Positions 1 through 12,224 of a stretch of 64,000 bases of DNA are shown in pieces. Under the pieces are notes generated by a model. That model was not told the origin of the DNA and did not search any database. It saw nothing but the letters and a program-made list of their open reading frames with translations. The DNA lies in contig NC_061867.1 in NCBI RefSeq assembly GCF_907164915.1, positions 31,617,751 to 31,681,750 on the forward strand, read 5' to 3'. Origin of the DNA: Impatiens glandulifera (Eukaryota > Streptophyta > Magnoliopsida > Ericales > Balsaminaceae). Numbering within the stretch: the stretch's first letter is position 1; every line of letters begins with the position of its first letter. A program made the position numbers and the translations under genes.

Positions 1-1856
1 CTCTGATACTCCAGCGGGCATTACATCGTGACCTTTCTCTAGGACAGTTGTAACTTCTGGATATATCTTCTATTTAGACGCAATTTTTTCATCTTCTTTC
101 ACAGCGACAAAAGATGATGGGTAGGTGTCCTCCGCACCTTTTGAGAGTTGCATGGCAGATAGGTGCCTAGTTTCTCTCTTTCCCTCTCTTGTTAAAGGTA
201 TTGTGCGAGAATTACCTTGTTCTAGAATGTACATCATATTGGCTGAAGGGAGTAGGATGGCATTTACCTTGTCTAGGAACTCTATGCCGAGAACCATTTT
301 CTAGTCATCCATGTCGATAATGGAGAAATCCAGAAGGCCGGTCCACTCCCCCAAGTTGATCTTTACATTACGAGTAACTCCATAAGTCGCACTTGGTGCC
401 GAGTTGACTGCTTTAAGCCACCCTTTCTCTTTAGTGTACTTAATCCCCAGTCTTCCCGCCTCCTTTACCTCTAGAAAATTGTTGTTGGCTCCCGTATCCA
501 ACAAAGCTTTAACCATGTGGTTTCTTACTCTAGTTTCCACAAATAGTCGTCATTTCTTCCCGGACTTTGACTTATCAAACTTTGCTGCAACGACACTAAG
601 TAGGTTTAACGATCTCAATCGAGCTTCATCGTGAAGGCGTTCTTGCTCCTCCATCAATGCTGATAGTTTGTTCTTCATTGGGCACTCTCTTGCTTTGTGC
701 GGCTCTTCACAAAAGAAACACTTTATCCGGGGTTTCTCTCCACGTTTCTCGTCCCGATCTCCTTTACCATTGGATTTGATAAACTTAATTGGGTCTTCAT
801 TGTTATGGAGATGGTCTCCACCATTTTCCCCATTGTCATTCCTCTCATAGGTCGACTTTGGTTTCTCTTGCCTTCTCATCTCGATAAGAGATTCAGCCAC
901 GACAATTGCGGAGCTTAGATCTTGGACACTACGTCGTTCCAATTCCAACTTCGCCCACATTTGGAGACCATCAGTGAAGGCAAACAAGGCTTCGTCGTCT
1001 GAGTAGTTAGGGATCTCAAGGAGAGTAGCGATGAACTCCTTGACATACTCCTTGATACTCCCTCTTTGTGAGAGCAGCTGCAACTTGGCCCTTGCTTCTC
1101 GAATAGCGTTTTCAGGATAGAACTGTCTCTTGAGTTCCTCCTTGAATTCACCCCAGGTATTGATAGAACACGTACCTTTTTCAATGTCGCTACTCCTTCG
1201 CCTCCACCACAGCATCGCAGTGTCTTCCAGGTATGTCGTGGCAGTATCTATCTTTCTCGCCTCTTCTACTAGGCCAAGTGCTTTGAAATACTGGTCCAGA
1301 CTCCATAGGAAGTTGTCGATTTCTTTCGTATTCCTCTCGCCTAAATACGCTTTAGGCCTTGGAATGTCTATCCTTATCGGATTGGGGACTCCTACAGGCG
1401 CGCATCCGCACTCTTGCGCAACCGCCTTCTTGAGTAACGCCACATCCTCTTCGGTATCTTGTAACTTAGAGTCATTACCTCAAGTTTCTCAGTCAAGGTC
1501 CTGATTTCACCAAGGAGGGTCTTCTCCACGATCTGAGCTTGCTCTTGACATTTTGACAAGCCTTCGTTCAGGGCACCTTGCATTCCTCCTCGGAGCTCGT
1601 CTCTCTCCTTCTCAAGCTCGGCAATGCGTTCCTCTAGGTCCCCGTCATTATCTTGTCTGTACGCCACAGTGAGTTCTACCTTCTCCAACCTTGCGATGAT
1701 GTCAACGATAACGTCTCTTGATCTTTCTCTTTCTTTGGTAGCTTTGGTTCCTCCCGCCTGAACTTTGCGAGAGTTCCTACCATCTTCTCCGGTCCCGTGG
1801 GGAAGATTCTCTACTTCGTCCACGACCTTTGAATTTTCTTTTGATCTCTTCGTCAT
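1..1856 (-). pseudogene. Ty3/gypsy gag-protease-pol 5' part, degenerate, runs off left edge
   Basis: Minus-strand retroelement polyprotein. The likely start is the ATG at 1856, just after the primer binding site; an in-frame start at 1880 would lie inside the LTR. A coiled-coil N-terminal piece (1392-1856) passes by a frameshift near 1440-1460 into the gag body (550-1443), which has the retrotransposon gag domain (WWRRRSSDIE, FKEELKRQFYPENA) and a zinc knuckle CFFCEEPHKAREC. A TGA at 550-552 and a TAG at 301-303 interrupt the same frame through the aspartic protease, whose active site reads ALLDTGANNNF, followed by VLGIEFLDKV. After another TAG at 70-72 the frame continues to base 1 with the VTTVLEKGHDVMPA linker that precedes reverse transcriptase in this superfamily. 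One frameshift and three stops make it non-functional. RT, RNase H and integrase lie outside the window. Confidence 0.9.
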
Positions 1857-1860
1857 TTCA

Positions 1861-1873
1861 GCTCTGATACCAA
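1861..1873 (-). promoter_or_regulatory. Primer binding site (tRNA-iMet type)
   Basis: The minus strand reads TTGGTATCAGAGC directly after the LTR end. It is complementary to the 3' end of plant initiator tRNA-Met and fixes the element's orientation. Confidence 0.85.
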
Positions 1874-1874
1874 T

Positions 1875-2398
1875 TGTCACGGGCTCAGTCTTTTCACTGA
1901 CGATCCGTGCGGCACTAGTTACGATCTTCTCAAGAACGAGTAACTAGTCAGCCTTACTCGACGCAACACTCGACGTTTAACAGAATTGACACAAGAATTC
2001 TAGAGAGAGTAACTCTTACAAAGAATAGTATTATATTACTCGAATACTTGGTGATTTACAATATAATACCTCACACGTATTTATAGGACTAATTCTAGTT
2101 GTTACATTGATTATGCACTAATTTAGGGATTCCTTATAATTATCAATCAAGGACATTCCTAATCAAGGACATTCCTTTTATATGTCAATTAGTGATGCAC
2201 TAATCAAGGAATTCCTTTTAACTCTCAATTAGATGCGCTAATCAAGGACCTTCCTTCCAGCTTCCTTCCAGTCTAGAATTTTCCTTGGGTTGGGCTTTAG
2301 AGGGCTTAAGCCTCCTCCTCTTCTTGGGCCAGGAAGATTGGGCCGTGACATTCTCCTTAAGCCTCCTCTTCCTGGGCCAGGAAGATTGGGCTGTGACA
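1875..2398 (-). mobile_element. 5' LTR of the left-edge Ty3/gypsy element
   Basis: The 524-bp block is bounded by TGTCAC at the left and GTGACA at the right, so the minus strand reads TG...CA. Immediately inside the element (1861-1873) the minus strand reads TTGGTATCAGAGC, the usual initiator-methionine tRNA primer binding site. A TATA-like TATAAATA lies on the minus strand at 2079-2086. Internal short repeats of a CTAATCAAGGA-type motif occur at 2150-2250, and a GGGCCAGGAAGATTGGG motif is duplicated near the right end (2326-2343 and 2374-2391). The partner LTR lies to the left of the window, so the target-site duplication cannot be checked. Confidence 0.85.
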
Positions 2399-3228
2399 AA
2401 ATGCACGGGTAATAATATAAAAAATCGTGAAAAAAATATTACGGTAAAAATGTGATAACATCTTTAATTTTATTTTTAATCATTTTAAGTTTATGGGCGT
2501 GTCAACTCACCATCCGACTCAAATATCCATTTACTCTCACATTGCAGAATGATCTTTAAAACAATTGATACAATTTGATTCCTCAACTCATTTAGTTTGA
2601 CCTCTAGAGTCCATTTCTTTCTCATACTACGAGTGAAAGGGAAAATGTAAAGACTACCATTAAAGTAGAATAGACGAGACTTACTATATTCATATTAATT
2701 GTGTCCACTATCTCTATAAATATGACGAAATTCTTTCATTATTGCTCCCTAATAATAGTGAAATCTATATTGCGGAGTCAAAAGAGAATTATGACTGATT
2801 AAAAATTATTGATGAACCACAGCTCTCGACCCGGCAATCCGGACACTTTAAAAATTAAGCATCGTTATATATAGAGAGATTAGTTAGTTAAAAAGTTAAA
2901 CTTATATTGATAAATCAAATTTGGTGTTTAATTTAAAATATAAAGTGTTAATAGCCTAGTTGGTTAAAAGTTGTACTTGTTTTATTATGTTGCAAGTTCG
3001 AACTAAACCTATAGTATTTTTAATTTTATTTGTAACCCCAAGTATCTATTTTACTCTCATATATATATATATAAATTTATCACGCTCTCGACCCGACAAT
3101 CCCGAACACTTTAAAAATTAAAAACATCTTATTTTATAGTAAAAGAAATTCGCGGGTTATTGGCAACCGATTCACAGTTAATGACCGACACCAATCGGAG
3201 AGTCTGAGACTCGCCCAGAGAGGAGATA
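2399..3228. repeat. Intergenic DNA with a 38-bp direct repeat flanking a tRNA-like (SINE-like) sequence
   Basis: No gene seen. A motif beginning GCTCTCGACCCG and ending CACTTTAAAAATTA occurs at about 2822-2857 and again at about 3084-3120, same orientation. Between them 2952-3004 has TAGCCTAGTTGG, fitting an A box, and AGTTCGAACT, fitting a B box, about 43 bp apart, as in tRNA-derived SINEs. A short (TA)n run precedes the second repeat. The rest is AT-rich. The final 200 bp probably hold the promoter of the downstream carrier gene, including CCAAT at 3191. Confidence 0.45.
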
Positions 3229-3406
3229 GTGTTCCAACGTATTACATCTAGGTTTAAATCCACTCTATTCACATCAAATTTTGCCCTCTCCGATTGTTAT
3301 CTACTAAAACCCCAGCGAACTTCTTCAGTCCTTTTGTCTTCCAAAGCCGGAGTTGGAGACATAATTCTGTATATAACCAAAGGCTTTTCAACATTGAGGT
3401 TAAATT

Positions 3407-6098
3407 ATGGCGTTAAATTTCGATTCCTTGGTAGAGGCAACTTCAGGAGCAATTGGAGCGCTTGTCAGTACAACTGTTTTGTACCCTTTAGATACCTGCA
3501 AGACAAAGTACCAGGCCGAGGTTCTAGGAGCTCATGGAAATCCAAAATACAGGTTCTTTATCATCTTCATCTCATAGTCTTTTTTATCTCTTTTCGTGTC
3601 AATTGAAGTCAATTATCCTCTTTCTCGATTTCCTTTCTTCTGATTTAATATTTGAATGCCTCTATTAGGAATTTGAATCATGATTGAGCCTCAATGGTGA
3701 TACAATATTCACAGTCAACTTTTCTACTTAAAGACAACTTGATGATTTTCAATGACTTACAGTGTTCAAGTTCAGTTGTTCTGTGATCTTGGATGTTCTA
3801 GATACTTGAGAAATTTCCAGATCATCTGCAACATGTCATTCTAATTTTCTGTTCTTTATTTTAGCATCACAACCTTCACAGCAGACATGATAAAAATGAT
3901 GTTCTTTATTCATGTGGTGCTGTTGAATATGTATTGTTTTTCTAATCAATGGCTGTTTCAGAAAGTTGGGTTTTAATTTATGCGTGTTTACTTTCAAACT
4001 GTAAGATGATCCATCATCCATCTAGTAGTTTCATGCTGACAGCCCCGACTCCTGTTTTTCACTTCTGTTTTTTTATATGGCTGCAAATACAGGAATGTTT
4101 CAGATGTGTTTTTGGAAGCAGTATCGAAAAAACAACTTCTGTCGTTGTACCAGGGTCTTGGTACGAAGAACCTTCAATCGGTTGTTTTTCAGTTTATCTA
4201 CTTCTATGGATATAGCTACTTTAAGAAACTCTACCTTAGGACAAGTGGAAAAAAGTCTATTGGGACAAAAGCTAATCTTTTACTTGCTGCTGCTGCTGGA
4301 GCTTGTACTGTAGTTGTAACTCAGGTAAGGACTTTTTCTGGCTGAATAATTATAGGCAAATCAAATAACCCTAATATGTGAATCCTCTATTGGCTAATCA
4401 CATATTCTTTCCCCATCTGGTTAGCTGAATAAGATGCAGTTCTTTTATCTCTTGGAATTGCGTAAGGTGGAAGTTTTCTTATTTGGTTGAGTGAAATACT
4501 TTACATAAGTGTGTTTGAGGAATACATGAATCGAGAGTTGTTATTTCGAAACACCTGGATACAAAAATTCTAGATCCAGAATCGTATCTGGAGGAGATTA
4601 TGTTTGAGGAATACATGAATCGTGAGTTGTTATTTCAAAACACCTGCATAAAAAAATTCTAGATCCAGAATCGTATCACGACGAGATTATGTTTGTGAAC
4701 TAAACTTAGTCATAGACAGATTCAAAATGTTATTGAGTTTTTTTCATGTGGATCCAGATTCGAATAGATAAACACAAATTATAAGTGTTTCCAAATGACT
4801 AGTGACAGATGTTTTATTATCACCCATCCTTTCCCGTATCTCAGCCTCTAGACACAGCTTCTTCAAGGATGCAAACAAGTGAATTTGGAAAATCGAAAGA
4901 ACTTTTGGAAACCCTTGCAGAAGGGACTTGGAGTGAGGCGTTTGATGGTCTTGGCATATCGCTTCTTCTCACGACAAACCCTTCCATCCAGGTAAATGAT
5001 TGTGCTGACTTGGATTCTTAAGAACTATAAGTATTGTTCTTAAGAATATCTTTGGATTTGTCATGTTAAATCTAATTATTAACACAATGAGTCTATCTAA
5101 AATCAAATTTTGAAGTTCTGTTATGCTTCACACTATTATTTGACATAAAACTCTTGTGGAAAAGGTAAAAATCAAGCTGAGTTTCTTTAATATCCCAGCT
5201 TCCTACAGTTTCTCCTAACCCTAACCAAACAATATATATAATTTCATTTTGCAGTACACTGTATTTGATCAGCTGAAACTGAGACATCTGAAGGGGAGGC
5301 AGCAAAGAAAGAAAAGCGAGGGAGATAAGTCTTCAGAAGCTTTATCTGCTCTTAGTGCTTTCGTTCTTGGTGCAGTGTCAAAATGTGTTGCCACCTGCTT
5401 AACTTACCCTGCTATCAGGTAAATCCATCTTTTATTTTTCTGTTCCTCAACTTCTATTTCCAATCATTAAGGAAGAGTTATGATATTTGACATTTTTGTT
5501 TGTGTTTGAACTTTAATAGAAGTTATTGTAAAAGTTCTTGACAGATAGAATCTCTAATTTAATTTTAATTTATAATTTCACACAAAACATATTTTCTGAA
5601 AACTTTGGGTTAGAACCGATTCAACTCAAACTTTTTAATGGGTTAACCCAAATAATCAATTTTTTCAAACATCAAAAAAAGCTCTTGGTTGCAAAGAAAT
5701 GTGTTGGAGGTGGTTGAAATGCTGAAACAATATATTGATGAAGACTTTATTCTTTTTATAATGCCTGCAACAATAAAAGGTAGAAAAATGATCGGTGAAC
5801 TGTGTGCAGATGCAAGGCGACTATTCAAGCAGCTGAATCAGATGATGACGATGGAGATAAAGAAACCAGACCTCGAACCAGAAGGAAGACGTTGCCAGGA
5901 GCTATCAGTATTATTTGGAAGAGAGAAGGCCTGTTCGGTTTCTTCAAGGGACTGCAACCGCAGATATTGAAGACTGTACTAAGCTCAGCCTTGCTTTTGA
6001 TGGTTAAGGAAAAGATCACAAAAACCTCATGGGTTGTTATGCTTGCCATTAGGAGCTACTTGTTATTAGGGAGAAGGGGCAGGCTAAATAATGCCTGA
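3407..6098 (+). CDS. PNC1: Peroxisomal adenine nucleotide carrier (mitochondrial carrier family)
   Basis: Exchanges ATP for AMP/ADP across the peroxisomal membrane, supplying ATP for acyl-CoA activation during beta-oxidation (family knowledge). Five exons with GT-AG junctions: 3407-3552, 4093-4324, 4845-4991, 5255-5418, 5810-6098, joining to 325 aa plus stop with all phases consistent; Arabidopsis PNC proteins are about 322 aa. Carrier signatures are visible: PLDTCKTK (residues 27-34), QPLDTASSR (126-134) and a degenerate third YPAIRCK (226-232), each at the start of one of three ~100-residue repeats with two membrane helices. The stretch [17 protein letters not shown] and the tail [20 protein letters not shown] are diagnostic of PNC rather than mitochondrial ADP/ATP carriers. 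A basic/acidic loop follows the third signature. The first ATG in frame was chosen. PNC1 versus PNC2 cannot be decided here. The gene looks intact. Confidence 0.93.
4512..4689. repeat. 89-bp tandem duplication inside intron 2 of the carrier gene
   Basis: Two copies, 4512-4600 and 4601-4689, both starting TGTTTGAGGAATACATGAAT and ending in GAGATTA, differ at a handful of positions. A third partial start (TGTTTGTGAAC) follows at 4690. They lie between splice sites and should not affect the protein. Confidence 0.85.
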
Positions 6099-8279
6099 AA
6101 TTGTATGTCTCTTACATTAAAAGAGGTATGGGAATAATAATGGATTCAATAATAATTCATTCAGATTAGATAGTGTCAATATCAGTATTATTCTTTTTGA
6201 TAACACAGGAAATATATGAAAAAGAAAGAAACCACTAGGGGATATCAAAGACAAAAACTACAGCATTTAACAATTTAATGTTTTATGTGTTAGGAATTTA
6301 GAATATATAGATGACTTTCATTAATGGAAATGAGGTTACAAAATAATGGGTATGTCCCAAAATAAAATTAGAGTGGTTGATTTGTCTCACATTTAAAAAA
6401 CTTAACAAAATAAAATAAAATGTTTTTTTTGTTGAATGTTTTGAATTGAATTCAAACGAGGCATAACAATGATATTTTAATGTTTGAATTATATTTGATT
6501 AACGAAAAGATCAAATTAATTGTGAAGATGTATAGTCTTTTCTTTAAATTCGTAATTCTATATATGTTTAATTTTTTAGAAATTTCAATATCACATATTT
6601 TACATTTTTTAAATACTCTCTCAAATTCTCTATATTTTACTATACTTTTCAATAAATTAATTCTCACTTTTTATCTATCCAATTTCTTTAATTAGAGTTT
6701 TTTTCTCATTTTATCTATCTTTAATTGGAGTTCTCTCATTTTATCTATCCAACTTTTTTAAAGTTTGTTTTTTAGTTCATATAGCTTTAATTAGAGTTGT
6801 TTTCTCATTTTATCTATCTTTAATTGGAGTTCTTTCATTTTATCTATCCAACTTCTTTAAAGTTTGTTTTTTAGTTCATATAGCAATTCAAGTATGTTGG
6901 TCAAATTCGTTGCTTAGTGATTTTAGTGCTGAATCATTACTAAATTCGTTGTACAATAGGAAACAGACATCACAATGAAATTATTTTAAGGGAGATGTGT
7001 TTAACACATGACTCGAATCAACTTTTTTTCACATGTAACCAAGCATCAAACTACTAAGGAATCTCTTTTACATATGTATTATTGTTCTATATTTCAATAA
7101 TTTATTTTTTCCTAATTTTGTAAGAAAATTTAGGTGTCAACTCTTTACTCACAAACTGGTTTTTAAACAATTTTCATATTTGATTTAATTTTATTTCAAA
7201 ATTTTTGAAGAGATATTTATATTTTATATTTATTTATTAAAAGTAAAAAAAAAAATCACTTTTTTGGGCAGACGTTTTTAAACGCGTATAGTTTTAAAGG
7301 ACTCTATTGGAGACGTTTGATGCTTAACAAAAAAAAAATATATTTTGGTCATCAATTTTTAGAAAAATATATTTTAGACTTACAAGGGTATTAAAGATCC
7401 ATATTTTTGTCTTTTTCGATATGCATGACCTTATTTATGTAGTATATAGGGTGTGTAATTCCTGAAAAACCCCTTTATATCGAATTCTGTGAAGTTCGAG
7501 GTTTGAGAATTCAACCTCGGTTTGTGTGTCAGTATATTTTTTAAAATAAAACAATATTTTTAAAAAATTTCATTGATTCTTGACAACTTTTAAAATTAAT
7601 TAAACATAATTAATTTCGAGATTCAATTTTAAATAATTCGGAGATTTATGATAATCAAATCACAATTTGACAATTTGACTATTTAGAAAATCCTTTAGTT
7701 TAAATTAATTAAACATAATTAATTTAAAAGATTATTTATTTTGAAACAAAGTTTCAAATTGATTTTTGAAAATCAATAAAAATTGGTAAATGTGTACAAA
7801 CCTATTGACCAAAGTTTCTTTTAGTTCGTTATTTGATGATACTCGGGAAAAAGCTTTCGCGTTTCATCCTCCGTACTCGTTTTTAAAATGGTATATATTT
7901 ATAAAGTTAGATTTTGAAAATCGGTTGTATAACGTTTGAGTTTATACCGATTATTCTTCCGATCTTAAACATGCGTAAGATTTGTGCATTATTTAAAATA
8001 TTAAAACAACAATATTTAAATGCTGGTAGATGTTACTGATGATCGCTTAAGTAGGAAATACCTGAAGAATATTAATCATTTTAAAAACAATATGGTTTAG
8101 AAATCGAAATATTTTTTTTGGAAATATTCAAAAAATATTTTTAATTATATATATAACAAATTAAAAATATTTATCTCCTATTTTTTTTAATGTATAATAA
8201 TTAAATAATATTGCACATTTATTTATTTAATTTTATATATAAATATTTATATCATACTTTTTCTAAATAATTTTTTTGT

Positions 8280-8280
<1 letters not shown>
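6099..8280. other. AT-rich intergenic DNA; one 99-bp tandem duplication
   Basis: No credible gene: open frames here are short and of low complexity. The first ~200 bp are probably the 3' UTR of the carrier gene. At 6687-6785 and 6786-6884 a 99-bp unit beginning TTTAATTAGAG and ending TTCATATAGC is repeated almost exactly. Around 7470-7520 a less AT-rich patch reads like a degraded element but is unassignable. Confidence 0.5.
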
Positions 8281-8344
<64 letters not shown>

Positions 8345-8394
8345 TAATTTCTTTTTTTAATTTAATTTTTTTAATTTCTCTATTTTATATATAT

Positions 8395-8438
<44 letters not shown>

Positions 8439-8572
8439 GATAAAAATTAATTAGAAAAGAAAAATTATCTTAATTATTTATCTTAATTAAAAAATAATTT
8501 TTACTTTTTCTCTTTTAATTAAAAATATTTCTCTCCTAATCTATTTTTTATCTTAATTATATATATATATAC

Positions 8573-8627
<55 letters not shown>

Positions 8628-8745
8628 TATATATATATATATATACTTATTTATTTATATATATACTTATTTATATATATATATATATATACTTATTTAT
8701 ATATATATATATATATATACTTTTTTTATATATATATATATACTT

Positions 8746-8778
<33 letters not shown>

Positions 8779-8905
8779 GTATATATATAAATATATAAAT
8801 AAGTATATATATAAATATATAAATAAGTATATATATAAATATATATATATATACTTATTTATATATATATATATACTTATTTATATATATATATATATAT
8901 ATATG
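8281..8905. repeat. (TA)n microsatellite block with TATTTATAC-type interruptions
   Basis: Long runs of alternating TA (8288-8340, 8384-8432, 8578-8625 and more) separated by ACTTATTTAT and its complement ATAAATAAGT. Because both orientations occur (8641-8720 against 8765-8835) the block can fold on itself. Length is likely polymorphic and may be mis-assembled. Confidence 0.9.
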
Positions 8906-9015
8906 AGAAATGATTAGGTGAGGGATGACTTGTCATAATCTTAATTGCTGAAAAAATTAAATAATTTTTTTTTTTTTTTTCCTCCCATTTTTACATTTTC
9001 CAATATGTCAAGTCA

Positions 9016-9099
9016 TTCTCTCACAAATCCCTCTCTATCACTCCTATAAAGAGAAAGAGAGATAGAGGGAGGAGTGATAGAGAGAATTTGGGAGAGAAA
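9016..9099. repeat. Imperfect hairpin, ~28-bp arms
   Basis: The left arm at about 9016-9045 (TCTCTATCACTCCT core) and the right arm at about 9070-9099 (AGGAGTGATAGAGA core) are inverted copies with one short mismatch region and a purine-rich loop. It may be the core of a small MITE beginning near 8904 (GAGAAATGATT, also seen near 10938). No function is claimed. Confidence 0.55.
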
Positions 9100-9109
9100 A
9101 TAACGTGTC

Positions 9110-9500
9110 ACTGCATTACTATAAAAAAATAAAATAAAAGGTAAGTAAAAATATAAAATTTTGTTAATTTTTTTTTAGCTTTGCACCATAATTTCCATTC
9201 CCAAATTCTCACTCATAATAATTTCTCTAAAATATATATACAGTTAAACATCTTTAAAATAATATTCAATAAAATAATAACCATGCTTAAATAGTAATAT
9301 ATTCTTTTTAAAAATATTAAATAAATAAAATTAGAGAGTAATATATATATATATATATATTTATTTATTTATTGTATATGAGTTACAAAATTATTATTTT
9401 TAAATATGAATCTAGTTAATTGTTTTTTTTTCACCAAAATCAAAATTAATCTTATTCTTGACTTTAAGTAAATTATAAATAACTTCTGATTATATGTTTT
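9110..9500. other. AT-rich stretch, nothing recognised
   Basis: Low-complexity A/T DNA with a short (TA)n at 9341-9360. No open frame or element end was recognised. Confidence 0.4.
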
Positions 9501-9548
9501 GCTGGTATTTTAACAAGTTATTGTTCAAAGTGTCGATGGCTTGAAATG

Positions 9549-9886
9549 CTTCATTTGATAACACATTTGGGATGACACTGCTATCGTTCGGTTTAGAATC
9601 AGTCCTTTCATTAGTGTTCTTTACCGGCTCAATGATTTATGATTTCTTCCTCCCGTAGGTGATTCCATAACCGCATCATTCTCACTTAGATAATTTAGAT
9701 CAAATGCATTATTTGATGACACGTTTGAAATGACATTGCTATCGTTCGGTTCAGAATCAGTCCCTTCATTAGTGTTCATTACCGACTCAATCGACTCAAT
9801 GATTTATAATTTATAATTTATAATTTATGATTTCTTCATCTCTTTGTAACCGCAACATTCCCATTTAGATAATTTAGATCAAATGC
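9549..9886. repeat. Two-copy diverged tandem repeat, coding-like on the minus strand
   Basis: Copy 1 (about 9549-9706) and copy 2 (about 9707-9886) share GACA(C/T)TGCTATCGTTCGGTT, CAGTCC(C/T)TTCATTAGTGTTC and the end TTAGATAATTTAGATCAAATG. Copy 2 carries an extra AATTTATAATTTAT expansion. On the minus strand both can be read as similar peptides (NAFDLNYLS/NGN... and ...EGTDSEPNDSN), interrupted by frameshifts, so they look like an old duplicated exon. Confidence 0.55.
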
Positions 9887-9940
9887 ATTGCTATTGCTAT
9901 TGCTATTGCTGGCAGATGATTGATTCTTATTCTTAGACAT
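9836..9940 (-). pseudogene. Short Asn/Ser-rich reading frame, probable exon relic
   Basis: A minus-strand ATG at 9940 opens a 34-codon frame beginning MSKNKNQSSASNSNSNSNAF and closing at a TGA at 9836-9838. The similar peptide NAFDLNYLSENDAV recurs in the next repeat copy in another frame. The (AGC/AAT) codon run gives the SNSNSN tract. Family not recognised. It could be the first exon of a lost gene or chance low complexity; the internal duplication favours a relic. Confidence 0.3.
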
Positions 9941-9949
9941 AATGTACTA

Positions 9950-10681
9950 TAATACTGTACACAGAGACTGTATAAATATTAAGTAAAGTAATATTTTTTC
10001 CATACTAAGAGTATTATTTTAAAAAGTTTAAAGAGTTAATTGAAAAAGAGAAATTAAGTAAAAGAAAATAATATATATATATATATATTAAGAGAGAAAA
10101 ATTAAATAAAATGGATAAATTAAAAAATAAAAATTACTTGGATTATTGGGAAAGGAGAAAAAAAGAAATTAATATATATATATATATATATATTTGGAAA
10201 AAATAATTAATTAAGATAGATAAATATATATATTAAAAATAATTAAAATTTTTATCATAAATTTTCTCAATACATTATATAAATTTATTAAAAAAATAAT
10301 TTAATTTTTTTCCCTTATATATATATATAATTCTAAATAAAATATTTCTCTACAAATTAAATTTTCAATATATAATAATTATATAATGTAACATATTTAT
10401 TTATTTAATTTTATACATAAATATTTATATCATATTTTTTAAAATTAATTTTTTATTTAAAGTTACTAAAAATTTATATATATATATATATATATGATTT
10501 AATGCGTTAAGTTTTTATTTATATATAAATTGAATAAGAGGAGAATATATTTATAAAAAATTAATGATTATATAGATTATGTTTTACACTTATCATTTTT
10601 TTCTTAATTAATTTTTTTTTTAAATTTATCTATCATATATAAAATATAGTATTTAATTCAATATCTTTATATAATTACTGA

Positions 10682-10726
<45 letters not shown>

Positions 10727-12224
10727 GAGAAAAAATAATTAAAAAAATAGATATATTAATTATTCATTTTAATTTTTCTCAATATATTATATAAATTTAT
10801 TATTTTTTTCTCTTATATATATATATATTATTTAATTACAAATATTTCTCTCTTAATTTATTTTTTAATATATAATAATTATATAATTTTATTTATTTTA
10901 AAAAAATAATTAAGAAAGAAAAAAAATATATATATATGAGAAATGATTTGAAGTAGTACACCTACACTATTTTAAATTATTATATATATAGATTAAGAGA
11001 TTATAAAATAATTACTTTATAATTTTTTCTTCTTTATTAGTAGAAAAAATTAAAGGGATTAAGAGATTACAAGATAATGGTAGTGGTTTCAAGCATGATT
11101 TCTAGTATATCCGAGTAACTACACTTTTTGTGGATCTATATTGAAAAAAAAAAAACTTATTTATAATTTCTATCAATTTTGACTTATTAAAGTAAAACTG
11201 GTCAAAATGAACTTTTATTATGGCATCTTTCAAATTTAGTAATTGATATTGTAGTCTTTATTATTAGTTTTTTATTTCGTTTATCTCATATGTGATTTTT
11301 TTGTGGTGATTTTTTTTTTATGTTTTTTAACTAAGTGTTTAATTACACAAGCTGCATAATTTATCATTGAATTGAAAAAAAATAAGTTTATTTGATAATT
11401 ATTTACATTTAGCTCAAATTAAATTAGTTAATATACATGTTTTACTCTTACTTAATATCATCTATAAAAACATTATATTAGCCAAATGTAAGATTGAATA
11501 CCTTGATATACTATAAATTAATATCAAATGAATATAAGATCTAGACAAATAACTAAAAAATAATGAAAAGAAATCAATTTAAATATAAAAAAAAATTCAT
11601 TGACATGCTTAATTAATCAATTTTTCTAAAATTATGTTTGTATTTAGTTTTATTGAATGAGAATTTTTGGTGTATATTATTGAATATCTAAAATATTGTT
11701 GAACCAGCTAGATATGGTTTTAAATTTTATTTTATAATATTTGAATGTTATTTTTTATTAATGACTTTATAATAGTATATTTGTAAGCTTAATTAGTTTT
11801 TAAAACTATTTTCTTTGATAAATTAAAAATAAAATTACTAATATCCCATGAATAACAAGTAGGTGAAACCTATCGATAACAGTTAGAATGACTAAATAAT
11901 TTATTAAAATACTCATTTTAAAAATTATTATTTTGTAAATACTAATTTTAACAAACCTATCCAAAGTTTTATAAAGCATATCCATCCATCATTCTTACGT
12001 TTACTATGTTAGATTAGAATAATACTTTCTGCCCCGCACCGTTCAACTTATGGATAACATTAAAATTGATTATTTTAACTATTTTACTTATTTATTCTAT
12101 TCGAAGTCAATACTATAAGAACGAATTTAAGTTATTAATAAACGAAACAATAAAATTAATAGAGTCAGACAAAAAATTATTCAAATAATCAAATAGTTCA
12201 CTAATTCAATGTCTATTATTAATA
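9950..12224. other. AT-rich intergenic DNA, nothing recognised
   Basis: Very AT-rich with (TA)n runs at 10070, 10173, 10480 and 10684-10720. No gene, tRNA or clear element ends were found on either strand. Around 11100-11500 composition is more ordinary intergenic DNA but holds no open frame of note. Confidence 0.45.

Noticed and set aside
404..1504. Plus-strand frames at 404, 668, 697 and 1130
   Set aside because: Shadows of the minus-strand gypsy gag, which has recognised motifs.
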